From the NCBI GenBank assembly GCA_025457985.1, contig JALOTI010000039.1, positions 1-9,604 on the forward strand: DNA of 9,604 bases. Direction: 5' to 3'. Positions 1 to 6,152 of this stretch are shown piece after piece. A program made the translations under genes and the position numbers. The DNA comes from Leptospira sp. (GTDB lineage Bacteria > Spirochaetota > Leptospiria > Leptospirales > Leptospiraceae). Numbering within the stretch: the first letter of the stretch is position 1; each line of letters begins with the position of its first letter. The notes under the pieces are model-generated. The model was not told the origin of the DNA, did not search any database, and saw only the letters and a list, made by a program, of their open reading frames with translations.

Positions 1-333
1 AAGAAAAAAAAGAAAGCTAAAAGTGTTGCTAAATCAAGAGAGCAACAAAAACAGACAACAAACATGGAACAATCTTCTTAATCTAGTTTCAAACCATCTC
101 AAGATTTTATCCTTAAGTAAGGTTAAGAGTCTGACAAAATGCTACTGAGAGGTGACAAACTAAGGCCCAAAGTAATTCGACAAATTGAAATTATTTCTAA
201 TCATCCCATGGAATATGTTATTACATTCAACAACAACTCAAGCAAAATCTTTTCGATTCTTTAGCTCGTGAAAACTTACCCTGAAGAATTTGTTGAGTAC
301 CTGTAACTAAAGTTAAGAAAGGGCTTGAAGTGA
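1..333 (+). CDS. Partial protist gene read with TAA/TAG = Gln (3' end, unknown function)
   Basis: Frame 1 is open from the window edge to TGA at 331-333 only if TAA and TAG are read as glutamine. They occur at 79, 118, 124, 262 (TAG) and 304; six further glutamines use CAA/CAG. The 110 visible residues start with a lysine-rich stretch (K at 1-5), continue through a low-complexity Q/S/T/N segment to about residue 40, and end in a more ordered, probably helical part that begins near MLLRGDKLRPKVIRQIEI and runs to a basic C-terminus (KLRKGLK). I do not recognise the family. The 5' end lies outside the window. It converges on the next gene with a 43-base gap. A TGA-free frame of this length is not significant alone in AT-rich DNA; the support is the protein-like composition and two neighbours read the same way. 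Confidence 0.6.
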
Positions 334-359
334 TGATATTTGAAACGTATCGATAATAC

Positions 360-368
360 TAAGCAAAT
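360..368 (-). other. Shared 9-base motif downstream of stop (possible 3'-end signal), copy 1
   Basis: Read on the minus strand, ATTTGCTTA lies 8 bases after the TGA of the SANT-like gene. The identical 9-mer follows the TGA of the next gene on that strand by 7 bases. The plus-strand gene has the shorter ATTTG 4 bases after its TGA (338-342). A role in mRNA 3' processing is inference from position alone. Confidence 0.35.
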
Positions 369-376
369 CATTGTCC

Positions 377-730
377 TCATTTCTTATGACTGTTACCGTT
401 GGCGTGTGCTTTCTTGAACTCTTTCAAATCCTTCTCAGATATGTTTTTGATTTACTTGGCATTGAAGAGCAAGCAAATTCTGAGTTCTAGCTATACTTCA
501 GTTTTGTTGTTTTTGAACATCTGTTCTCGGATGGTGGGGATATCCAAGTCGTAGGCAGTGACTCCCTGGATAAGCAATTCATTATGCTTTTCGGACCAGT
601 AGAATCCTTTCTTTGTGTTGAAGTAGGTGTGGTTTAAGCTGTTGTCTTTGTTGCAGATTTAGGGGCCTGACAGGGCTCCTCTCATAAAGGCTGCGTATGC
701 TTTGTAGTCAATTTGCGCGCTTTTGCTCAT
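377..730 (-). CDS. Small SANT/Myb-like domain protein in the TAA/TAG = Gln code
   Basis: ATG at 730 opens a 117-residue frame ending in TGA (377-379). Three codons that would be stops in bacteria fall inside: TAA at residue 24 (659-661), TAG at 80 (491-493) and TAA at 93 (452-454). Residues about 41-95 look like a SANT/Myb or homeobox-like three-helix domain: a tryptophan in helix 1 (YWSEKHNELLIQGV), a middle helix after DLDIPTIREQM, and a third helix with conserved-type Leu/Arg (KTEVQLELRICLLF). The C-terminus is lysine-rich. Ciliates carry many small SANT-like proteins, including DNA-binding partners of their adenine methyltransferase complex, and diplomonads carry small Myb-like ones; I cannot tell which applies. 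Nuclear DNA or chromatin binding is inferred. TAC, AAC, GCC and CCC codons argue against an extremely AT-rich genome such as Tetrahymena. No intron is needed. Confidence 0.72.
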
Positions 731-741
731 TATAAATAAAT

Positions 742-757
742 ATTATGCTCGAAAAAA
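742..757 (-). promoter_or_regulatory. AT-rich initiator-like element upstream of the SANT-like gene
   Basis: On the coding strand this reads TTTTTTCGAGCATAAT, 11 bases before the ATG, followed by an almost pure A/T run up to the start. A similar arrangement (TTTTC, 5 bases, ATAAT) sits at 1304-1318 before the next gene. The rest of 731-909 (179 bases) is AT-rich spacer with short inverted repeats and no visible gene in either code. Short AT-rich leaders suit compact protist genomes; function is inferred. Confidence 0.3.
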
Positions 758-893
758 CTTTCTAAATCCGTAAAAGAAATCATTAACGCTTAAGATGACT
801 ACAGCCTTAATTTGAGGCTTTTTAGCTAAATTAAAGATAATCCTCTAAACAACCAATTATTAGTAGTTGAGCCAGTAAGTAAAAAATGCTTCA

Positions 894-902
894 TAAGCAA
901 AT
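894..902 (-). other. Shared 9-base motif downstream of stop (possible 3'-end signal), copy 2
   Basis: ATTTGCTTA on the minus strand, 7 bases after the TGA of the LC8-like gene. It is identical in sequence and nearly in position to the copy at 360-368, although the surrounding bases are unrelated. Confidence 0.35.
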
Positions 903-909
903 ACAATGA

Positions 910-1299
910 TCAAACTTTCTAAAGAGGAGCATCCTATATTAGCTTAACTTTCCAAATCACGTAAACGACTCCTTCGAAAAGAATTTCCATATACTTGCCA
1001 TCCACTGCGTATAGACAATGTCCTTAGCTAGTATTAAACTAATGGATAAATATCTGGATGCGTCTGCCGAAGTAAGTCTAAAGGTGGAAGTGGAGGAAGT
1101 CGGCCTGCTACTCCAGTTTGTTAGGAAAACTTTCAAAAGCTAACTGCACTAATTTGGTGATCTGCTACCTTTCGGTTGGCAGCCATCTGCCCTACTTTAT
1201 GATGTTCATCATTGGGCTCCTGCTTTCTTATTGATAACGAGACTTGCTATCTTTGGCTGATTAGAGATAATCTGCAAATAATCCTCCTTTTTTTGACAT
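910..1299 (-). CDS. Divergent LC8-type dynein light chain-like protein in the TAA/TAG = Gln code
   Basis: ATG at 1299 to TGA at 910-912 gives 129 residues when TAA/TAG are glutamine. Ten of 15 glutamines are TAA/TAG (residues 13, 24, 36, 45, 64, 74, 87, 92, 122, 127), so no standard-code reading survives. Residues about 40-117 follow the order of LC8/DYNLL chains: a helix starting TERQQ (compare EEMQQ in DYNLL), a second helix, an FHLQTYFG segment where LC8 has an IKKEFDKKYG-type stretch, then strands ending EILFEGVVYVIWK (compare FYLGQVAILLFK). The spans match within about three residues. The hallmark WHCIVG strand is missing, so this is a divergent member or a look-alike, and known LC8 partner binding should not be assumed. 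LC8 proteins are dimeric hubs of dynein and ciliary complexes and are abundant in flagellated protists. The N-terminal 30 residues are a polar extension. Its gene lies upstream of the SANT-like gene on the same strand. Confidence 0.6.
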
Positions 1300-1303
1300 A
1301 AAA

Positions 1304-1318
1304 ATTATAAGTTGAAAA
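1304..1318 (-). promoter_or_regulatory. AT-rich initiator-like element upstream of the LC8-like gene
   Basis: On the coding strand TTTTCAACTTATAAT lies 4 bases before the ATG at 1299. It shares the TTTTC, 4-5 bases, ATAAT layout with the element before the SANT-like gene. There is no bacterial Shine-Dalgarno sequence before either start, which fits a eukaryotic origin. Confidence 0.3.
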
Positions 1319-1354
1319 GGTAGGTATCAGATTTTTCTATAAACTAGGAGCACG

Positions 1355-1390
1355 ATGCGTTAAATCAACAACAATGAATCAACATCTTTG
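1355..1390 (+). CDS. Possible N-terminal stub of a fourth protist-code gene cut by the junction
   Basis: ATG at 1355, with TAA at 1361 read as glutamine, gives MRQINNNEST and runs directly into the sequence that on the other strand is the bacterial receptor gene. The N-rich start looks protist-like and would be divergent from the LC8-like gene with 55 bases between starts. Only about ten residues precede the presumed breakpoint, so this could easily be chance. Confidence 0.2.
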
Positions 1391-2099
1391 ATTTATCTTC
1401 ACTTAGTTGGTTTCGATCTTTAGTTTTTTGAACTTCGTCTCGAATCGTTTCATTGAATTCGATAGTCTTTACAAACGATTTTCCGATTTCATTGCATTGG
1501 TTTTCAATATCACTCACTGCAATGATCATCTTTGAAATACCAACGCTAGACAGTTGTTTTGTGGTATTGGATTTGTACTCGTCTCGTAGAATTTTTTTAA
1601 GCTCGGCTATGTTCTTCCATATATTCGGAATTCGAAACAATACGATGTCCATCTGGTAATAAGAGTCTACATCTGGATCGAGAATTAAATTGGAGCGATC
1701 CCCAATTTTGATACCTAGCTCTTTTGTATACTCCAAAAATTCTAAACTCTCTATCTCATTAAAAACTGATTTGGATTGGAATTGAATCCATTTTGTGTAT
1801 TCGGGATCCGATTCCAGGATCATCTCCGATTTTAGAATCACTGGAACCGATTCTTTCATGAGGTTTTGGATATCTGAGGAGGACTCATTGCCTAACTTGA
1901 GTTTTGTTAGTCCTTTTTCGTGGATCTTATACACATGCTCCAGTGCATGCAAACCAATGATCTCTTTGGCAGAAAAGTCGATTTTTTCATTCTGCTCTGC
2001 GACCAAAACATAAAGAATAAATAAGGATGAAAATAGAAAGGGTAACGGTAGGAGGAAAAGTCTCACTAAAATACCCAATCTCTGTAAATAATTTTGCAT
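1365..2099 (-). CDS. Truncated chemoreceptor-like sensor protein (N-terminal half only)
   Basis: The visible 244 residues begin with a short cytoplasmic end and a membrane segment (about residues 10-33), followed by a mostly helical, probably periplasmic domain. Residues 138-151 (LILDPDVDSYYQMD) are a motif I recognise from the sensor regions of methyl-accepting chemotaxis proteins and some HAMP-linked kinases and cyclases. A second membrane segment, HAMP domain and signalling domain should follow; instead the frame ends soon after EDKSK in a TGA at 1365-1367, right at the junction. The output domain, and thus the exact class, is unknown. I place the start at ATG 2099 because AGGGA lies about 9 bases upstream and the membrane segment follows directly; an in-frame TTG at 2159 would overlap the terminator. 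The native gene is probably intact in its source genome, so this is an assembly truncation, not a decayed gene. Confidence 0.7.
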   Translation of the reverse strand: MQNYLQRLGILVRLFLLPLPFLFSSLFILYVLVAEQNEKIDFSAKEIIGLHALEHVYKIHEKGLTKLKLGNESSSDIQNLMKESVPVILKSEMILESDPEYTKWIQFQSKSVFNEIESLEFLEYTKELGIKIGDRSNLILDPDVDSYYQMDIVLFRIPNIWKNIAELKKILRDEYKSNTTKQLSSVGISKMIIAVSDIENQCNEIGKSFVKTIEFNETIRDEVQKTKDRNQLSEDKSKMLIHCC

Positions 2100-2156
2100 T
2101 GGTACTATCCCTACTGGCAATAGACGTAATTGTTCAGCTGGAAACTGGCTGTGAAT

Positions 2157-2186
2157 CAAAAAAAGGGAGCCAAGGCTCCCTTTTTT
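2157..2186 (-). terminator. Intrinsic terminator of the porin-lipoprotein operon
   Basis: GGGAGC and GCTCCC (2165-2170, 2175-2180) form a GC-rich stem with a four-base loop, flanked by A-runs on the left and T-runs on the right, so it could work in both directions. On the minus strand it lies about 40-70 bases after the lipoprotein stop and ahead of the receptor start. A second, weaker AT-rich hairpin (AAAGTA/TACTTT, 2195-2210) precedes it. Confidence 0.85.
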
Positions 2187-2227
2187 CTAGAAGAAAAGTA
2201 GTGTTACTTTTTTTCGCTTTTTTTAGT

Positions 2228-2725
2228 TTACGGTGCCGCTTTCGGGAACGTCACCTCACCCTTGTCTGTGTTTACATCGAAAGAATCTGTTGAGAAACCT
2301 TCCAAGAAACAGGGACCAAAGGTTCCGGAGATGGTATATGTCCCACCAGTTCCAGCGTCATTCGCCTTAAACGAGTTTTTAAAAATCGAGTCAGTTTTAA
2401 CTGCGAACTTGTTTGAAGGATTCGTGCAATCTAATTCAGCTACTTTTTTGCTCACACACTTCGTGATTGCCGCACTATCAAATTCGGCAATTCTACAGAT
2501 GGGACCTGGATCAAAGTATTGACCAGTTCCAGTTCCGCCAATGCAAGAGTTCATAAGCGACACAGTCACTCCACAATTTCCTCGGGCTGTCAAACCATTC
2601 GCAGCGAGAGCTAAAATGGTTGGATTTGGATCCGATTTTGACTCAGACTTTGCGCAGGATACGAATCCCATTCCAGTAACAGCGGAGAGAATGCTTAGTG
2701 TTAAGATGTATTTTAAACTTTTCAT
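2228..2725 (-). CDS. Cysteine-rich hypothetical lipoprotein
   Basis: The 165-residue product starts with a signal peptide (MKSLKY, then a hydrophobic stretch) ending in a spirochaete-type lipobox FVSC, with the lipidated cysteine at residue 24. The mature part opens with a polar Ser/Lys/Asp tether and carries six more cysteines (51, 61, 77, 90, 100, 139), an even number compatible with three disulfides. Gly/Thr-rich segments (GGTGTG, GTGGTYTISGTFG) suggest strands or loops. I do not recognise a named family; its style is typical of Leptospira surface or periplasmic lipoproteins. A clear AAGGAG ribosome site (2732-2737) overlaps the stop of the upstream porin gene, with a 10-base gap between genes, so the two are probably co-transcribed and translationally coupled. 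A structural or accessory role beside the porin is inferred from context only. Confidence 0.85.
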   Translation of the reverse strand: MKSLKYILTLSILSAVTGMGFVSCAKSESKSDPNPTILALAANGLTARGNCGVTVSLMNSCIGGTGTGQYFDPGPICRIAEFDSAAITKCVSKKVAELDCTNPSNKFAVKTDSIFKNSFKANDAGTGGTYTISGTFGPCFLEGFSTDSFDVNTDKGEVTFPKAAP

Positions 2726-2735
2726 TTCTTTCTCC

Positions 2736-4226
2736 TTAGAATTTAGCCACGACCCCTAGAGTCGCACCATTTTGGTGGGAAGCTGGTCGTCCTTTTTCGT
2801 CGATAAATTGTTGGCCTGGACCCTCATCTCTTCGTAAATCGAGTTTGATGATAAGGTTCTCATTCCAGTTATAAGTAGGAGTCACAGTGTAAGTGCGAAT
2901 CATACCAAGGGAAGAAGCTGCAGGTCGAACCCCAGCCGCATCTTGGGCTTGTAGGTCATATCTGTCAGATGGAGTAGTTGCGAATAGCGGAGCGTTGACC
3001 ACAAGGGATCCACCATATCTGCTATCATCAATTCTTTCATGTCGCAGAGCCAAAGCAAATTTTTCAGTGAGTTGATACTTAAACCAGAATCCGAATGTTT
3101 GGTAGATTCTCTTAAGTTTGTTTGCTCGACCAAGAGGGTATGCTCTTTGCTCTTCTGTAAATCCCATAGTTTCCAAAGATGGTGCACCAACTGCTTCTGG
3201 AACCAATTTTGGAGATTCCCAACCGAATGCTGCATTGACAGTTTGACCAGCTCTTTCACCGTAAGTGTAATCAAATACGAAGGTAGCTTTGTCAGTTGGT
3301 GTTGCAGTCAAGATTAGGTTGTTTACGAACCAGTAGTCTTGTCTCCAATTGGAAGGTTTACGAAGTGGACCTGCACCATAAGCTTCCGCAGCCCATACTT
3401 CTTGGTTTGTTGGACGACCTTTTACGTTGTCATTACCATAGATTGTGTTCCATGTAATGTTGAATTTATCAGGAACTGCATCATACTTTACTTGAGTTCC
3501 GATCGTTCTTGCTGGGTTTGGACCATCAACATACGCATGTTGTGATGTGCTGAAAATATCAGAACCAGATCCGGATGCACCGTAAGGGCTTAGACCTTTG
3601 TAACCGAACTGATCTCCATTTCCTGTAAACCCTGTTCCTTGTGCACTGTTGTAGAGGTAAAGTCCAGTAGATAATCTATCTGTTACCTGTAGGTTTGCTC
3701 TCGCACCAGTATGGATGAAGGGAACTGTGTTGAAGAAGATGTAACCGATTGTATAGTTCATATTGTCTTTGGACTCAAGAACTTCATAACCGATATGTGT
3801 TGCCATCTTACCTGCATCCACAGTCAAACCTTTCAATACCGGGAAATATAAGGAAACGTAAGCTTGTTGTAACAAGTTCATGTTCCAAATATTGTTCGTA
3901 GTTGTGAACGGTCTTTCTTGAGCGAACGAGTTTTGTCCATTCATGAAGTCGATTCGGAATCCCCAAGGGCTTTCTTTGTCAGCCAACTTTTCAATATCCA
4001 ACTCTACTGCGTTCACTGCGAACTGTTTGTTGTACGTTTCGAAAGCACGGCTAGTATCAACTGCCCCACCTTGTTTGTTGTTTTGGGTATACTGATAGTA
4101 AACATCCACAAAACCCGAAAACTCAACTTTGTCATACCAGGATTTCTCTTTAGTTGCCTGAGAGAATACTTGTGTAGAAAAGGTGAGGGCCATGGTAGCC
4201 ATTAAGAGAGTGTATTTATTTCTCAT
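2736..4226 (-). CDS. Outer-membrane beta-barrel porin, BBP2 (putative beta-barrel porin-2) family
   Basis: The 496-residue protein has a Sec signal peptide (MRNKYTLLMATMALTF) with a likely cleavage after VFS near residue 22. The mature protein opens with an FSGFVDVYYQY strand and later has GKMATHIGYEVLESKDNMNY followed by FFNTVPFIHTGAR, both patterns I associate with the BBP2/OmpL-like porin family. Alternating strands rich in aromatic residues continue to a C-terminal phenylalanine (GVVAKF), the usual signal for BAM-dependent insertion. It should sit in the outer membrane and pass small solutes; the substrate cannot be read from sequence. AGGAG lies about 9 bases before the ATG. It is the first gene of a two-gene operon with the lipoprotein downstream. 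The family assignment is by remembered motifs, not by search. Confidence 0.85.
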   Translation of the reverse strand: MRNKYTLLMATMALTFSTQVFSQATKEKSWYDKVEFSGFVDVYYQYTQNNKQGGAVDTSRAFETYNKQFAVNAVELDIEKLADKESPWGFRIDFMNGQNSFAQERPFTTTNNIWNMNLLQQAYVSLYFPVLKGLTVDAGKMATHIGYEVLESKDNMNYTIGYIFFNTVPFIHTGARANLQVTDRLSTGLYLYNSAQGTGFTGNGDQFGYKGLSPYGASGSGSDIFSTSQHAYVDGPNPARTIGTQVKYDAVPDKFNITWNTIYGNDNVKGRPTNQEVWAAEAYGAGPLRKPSNWRQDYWFVNNLILTATPTDKATFVFDYTYGERAGQTVNAAFGWESPKLVPEAVGAPSLETMGFTEEQRAYPLGRANKLKRIYQTFGFWFKYQLTEKFALALRHERIDDSRYGGSLVVNAPLFATTPSDRYDLQAQDAAGVRPAASSLGMIRTYTVTPTYNWNENLIIKLDLRRDEGPGQQFIDEKGRPASHQNGATLGVVAKF

Positions 4227-4361
4227 TTGCCATTTCTCCTATGTCTACTGTCTGTGCAATTTGTGTACCAGGTACCTGCCCTGTTTTTGAACAAATCTTG
4301 AAATACTCAGTAAGGAGGGGCAAAAAAGGAATCTAGGGGAAATTTTTTTCCAGTTTTGTTT
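4227..4361 (-). promoter_or_regulatory. Porin leader region with a 10-bp palindrome
   Basis: This gap must hold the porin promoter. It contains a perfect palindrome, CAGGTACCTG (4269-4278), about 43 bases before the porin ATG, within a local repeat GTACCAGGTACC. This could be an operator, but no regulator is identified. No convincing -35/-10 pair stands out. AGGAGG-like bases on the plus strand at 4311-4320 lead to no reading frame. Confidence 0.35.
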
Positions 4362-4394
4362 AAAAAAAAGGCAAACGTGGTTCCGTTTTTTTTT
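4362..4394 (-). terminator. Probable terminator of the rnhA-lipoprotein-fur-cca operon
   Basis: An A-run (4362-4369) and a T-run (4386-4394) flank an imperfect hairpin: GG/CC closing pairs, a two-base bulge, then AAC/GTT around a three-base loop. Read on the minus strand it lies 18 bases after the stop of the nucleotidyltransferase gene and ends in a U-tract. The stem is weak in GC, so efficiency is uncertain. Confidence 0.55.
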
Positions 4395-4412
4395 AGAATC
4401 ACCCAGTTTTAT

Positions 4413-5708
4413 CTACAGATTGTCTAGAATTTCAGCAGAATGATTCAGAAGTATCTGAATTTCGTTCTTTGTTGGATCGTCCAGAACCAAGTCCAAGAGT
4501 TGGTTTAATAGGATTCCATATTTGGTCTTTGGAAGATCAGGGAAACGCTGGGTCAGAGTATTTCCTGAAATACAAAGGTCTGTTAGGAGTAGTGGAGGTC
4601 TATCTAGCCAAATGGATCGGAGTAAGGAAGTTTTGTCTCCGAAAAACATTTCCATATCCTTCCAGAAACTTTCGTCTACCTTCTGATATGCGGTTTCTGC
4701 CCCAAAATGTTTTTTCAATGGGGAAAGGATTTGTTTTTTAAACGTAAACACCAAATCAGTTGGATTCTCTTCACCCGCAAACTTTTGTGATATTTGGATG
4801 AACTGAAAGAAGAGTAGGCAATCTTTAATCGTTTGACCTGAAGTTTTTAATTTTCGAAGCCATTCTTCCAAAACTTTAGAGCCAACACCTGGGGACAAAA
4901 TAAAAAAGAAAACAGCCATTTGAAATCCCAGATTCTCTTTGGAAATTTGATCCAAATACGACACCGCATCTTTTTGTATGGTATCGTTAAATCGGGAATC
5001 CTTTAGAAAAAGAGAGAAAATATCTTCCTCCACTAAGTGCTCTAACATGATGGAGGGCTTTTTGCCCCGAAGTGATTTGGTTATCTCATCAAAAAAACGT
5101 TCTACGGAAATTTTTTCAGTAATCTGTTTTGTTTTTTGAATCGCAATTCTTGTACTAGCCTCAATTTCGAAGCCAAGAGAACTGGCAAAACGTAAGGCTC
5201 GGATTGGCCGGAGTCCGTCTTCACCAAACCGCTGCAAGGGATCACCAATTGTCCTAATCAATTTATTTTGGATATCAAGTAAACCTTGGTGTTCGTCAAT
5301 GATCTCGCCCTTTTTGGGATCCAAAGCTAAAGCATTCATCGTAAAATCGCGTCTGCGAAGATCTTCGCTTAAGGAATTCCCAAATTCGATTGAGTTGGGC
5401 CGACGACCATCGATGTAGTCCTTGTCAATGCGGTATGTTGTTATCTCGTAATGAATCTTATCGATAACAATCGTTAGGGTCCCATGTTTGATTCCTGTCT
5501 CAACGACCAAAGGAAATAGTTTTTTGACCTCTTCTGGTTTTGCATTGGTCGTAAAATCATATTCGTGCGGGATTTTGCCCATAACTAGATCACGAACAGA
5601 GCCTCCGACCAAAAAGCATTCAAAGCCAGCACGGGTGACTCTCTCGTAGATAGTTTGTATATGAGAATAAAATGGTTCTGGTATTCGATTTTTTAAATCT
5701 ATTGGCAA
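4413..5708 (-). CDS. cca: CCA-adding tRNA nucleotidyltransferase / poly(A) polymerase, class II
   Basis: The enzyme adds or repairs the 3' CCA end of tRNA from CTP and ATP without a nucleic acid template; close relatives add poly(A) to RNA. The N-terminal domain has LVGGSVRD (33-40), the metal-binding motif EYD (49-51), the third carboxylate E88 in YEITTYR, RRDFTMNA (119-126), and the nucleotide-selecting EDxxR (163-167) within GEDGLRPIRALRFA. The helical body and tail follow, for 431 residues in all, usual for the family. The usual DxD reads EYD here, so the first aspartate is a glutamate. The only workable start is TTG at 5708, which overlaps the upstream regulator gene by 10 bases; AGAGG lies about 12 bases ahead. 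It is the last gene of the operon. CCA and poly(A) activity cannot be separated by sequence alone. Confidence 0.9.
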   Translation of the reverse strand: MPIDLKNRIPEPFYSHIQTIYERVTRAGFECFLVGGSVRDLVMGKIPHEYDFTTNAKPEEVKKLFPLVVETGIKHGTLTIVIDKIHYEITTYRIDKDYIDGRRPNSIEFGNSLSEDLRRRDFTMNALALDPKKGEIIDEHQGLLDIQNKLIRTIGDPLQRFGEDGLRPIRALRFASSLGFEIEASTRIAIQKTKQITEKISVERFFDEITKSLRGKKPSIMLEHLVEEDIFSLFLKDSRFNDTIQKDAVSYLDQISKENLGFQMAVFFFILSPGVGSKVLEEWLRKLKTSGQTIKDCLLFFQFIQISQKFAGEENPTDLVFTFKKQILSPLKKHFGAETAYQKVDESFWKDMEMFFGDKTSLLRSIWLDRPPLLLTDLCISGNTLTQRFPDLPKTKYGILLNQLLDLVLDDPTKNEIQILLNHSAEILDNL

Positions 5709-6121
5709 GACTTACATTTGCCTCTGAAAACGATTTCAACAGATTCCATTTCAAATCCATTCAGCTGTTTGGCGGAGGGTAGGCCTTTCCAGGGATCGTC
5801 AATGCACTCAATTTTTCCGCAAAGGTTACAAACCAAATGGCCATGTGAATCGGCAGTTGAACTTTTTCCTTCACCCTTGAGCTCAAAATACGTCATTCGA
5901 TCTGTGGAATGAAGGGAATTCAGAAGGTTTTTTTCTTCCAGGTCGGAAAGAGCTCGGTAGATGGTTACCCGGTCCCAAGACTCATCCTTCGGAAGTTTTT
6001 CCATGATCTCTTGGTGGTTGAGAGGGCGTCTGGACTCTTGCAAAATCGAGATGACTTGCTCGCGGTTTTTTGTGACTTTTAAACCTATTTTTTTGAGAAT
6101 TTGAGACGGTTCCCCAGACAT
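5699..6121 (-). CDS. Fur-family metal-dependent transcription regulator
   Basis: A 140-residue protein with the two Fur domains. Residues about 1-80 form the winged helix (KVTKNREQVISIL, LNHQEIMEKL, then recognition helix DRVTIYRALSDLEEKNLL). The dimerisation and metal domain follows, with SHGHLVCNLCGKIECID (92-108). C98/C101 and C136/C139 make the four-cysteine structural zinc site, and H93 and H95 are likely sensing-metal ligands. Fur, PerR and Zur share these parts, and no feature here decides between iron, peroxide and zinc sensing. It likely binds inverted-repeat operators as a dimer. The ribosome site is weak (GAGAT about 9 bases before ATG). It sits 30 bases after the small lipoprotein gene and overlaps the nucleotidyltransferase start, so it is an operon member; that does not prove it controls these genes. 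Confidence 0.9.
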   Translation of the reverse strand: MSGEPSQILKKIGLKVTKNREQVISILQESRRPLNHQEIMEKLPKDESWDRVTIYRALSDLEEKNLLNSLHSTDRMTYFELKGEGKSSTADSHGHLVCNLCGKIECIDDPWKGLPSAKQLNGFEMESVEIVFRGKCKSCQ

Positions 6122-6152
6122 AGTTTTGTTATCTCAAATGGGAATAGGATGT

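Larger units (their letters stand above)
1300..1392. other. Probable chimeric junction between protist and spirochaete DNA
   Basis: On the left, the protist-code gene starts at 1299 and needs a leader. On the right, the minus-strand chemoreceptor frame reads as plausible bacterial protein down to about EDKSK (1386-1400), then ends in a short cysteine tail. The breakpoint should lie between, probably nearer 1375-1392. No telomere-like repeat (C4A4, C4A2), insertion-sequence end or target-site duplication is visible. A small inverted repeat (AAATCAA at 1362-1368, TTGATTT at 1388-1394) sits there and may be chance. Confidence 0.65.

Noticed and set aside
1..1299. A decayed bacterial gene or insertion-sequence remnant riddled with stops
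   Set aside because: Only TAA and TAG interrupt the frames, never TGA until the end, and reading them as Gln gives coherent products. Random decay would introduce TGA and frameshifts as well.
1300..1400. Ciliate telomere (C4A4 or C4A2 repeats) or transposon ends at the junction
   Set aside because: No such repeats or terminal inverted repeats with flanking duplications are visible; only a weak 7-base inverted repeat.
2100..2159. N-terminal extension of the receptor from TTG 2159
   Set aside because: It would begin inside the terminator and lacks a ribosome site; ATG 2099 has AGGGA and the membrane segment directly after it.
3918..4205. Plus-strand frame of 95 codons across the porin gene, and similar frames over the lipoprotein and nucleotidyltransferase
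   Set aside because: They are antisense to well-supported genes, have no ribosome sites, and give no recognisable or balanced proteins.
4311..4340. Plus-strand AAGGAGGGG as a ribosome site
   Set aside because: No start codon with an open frame follows it.
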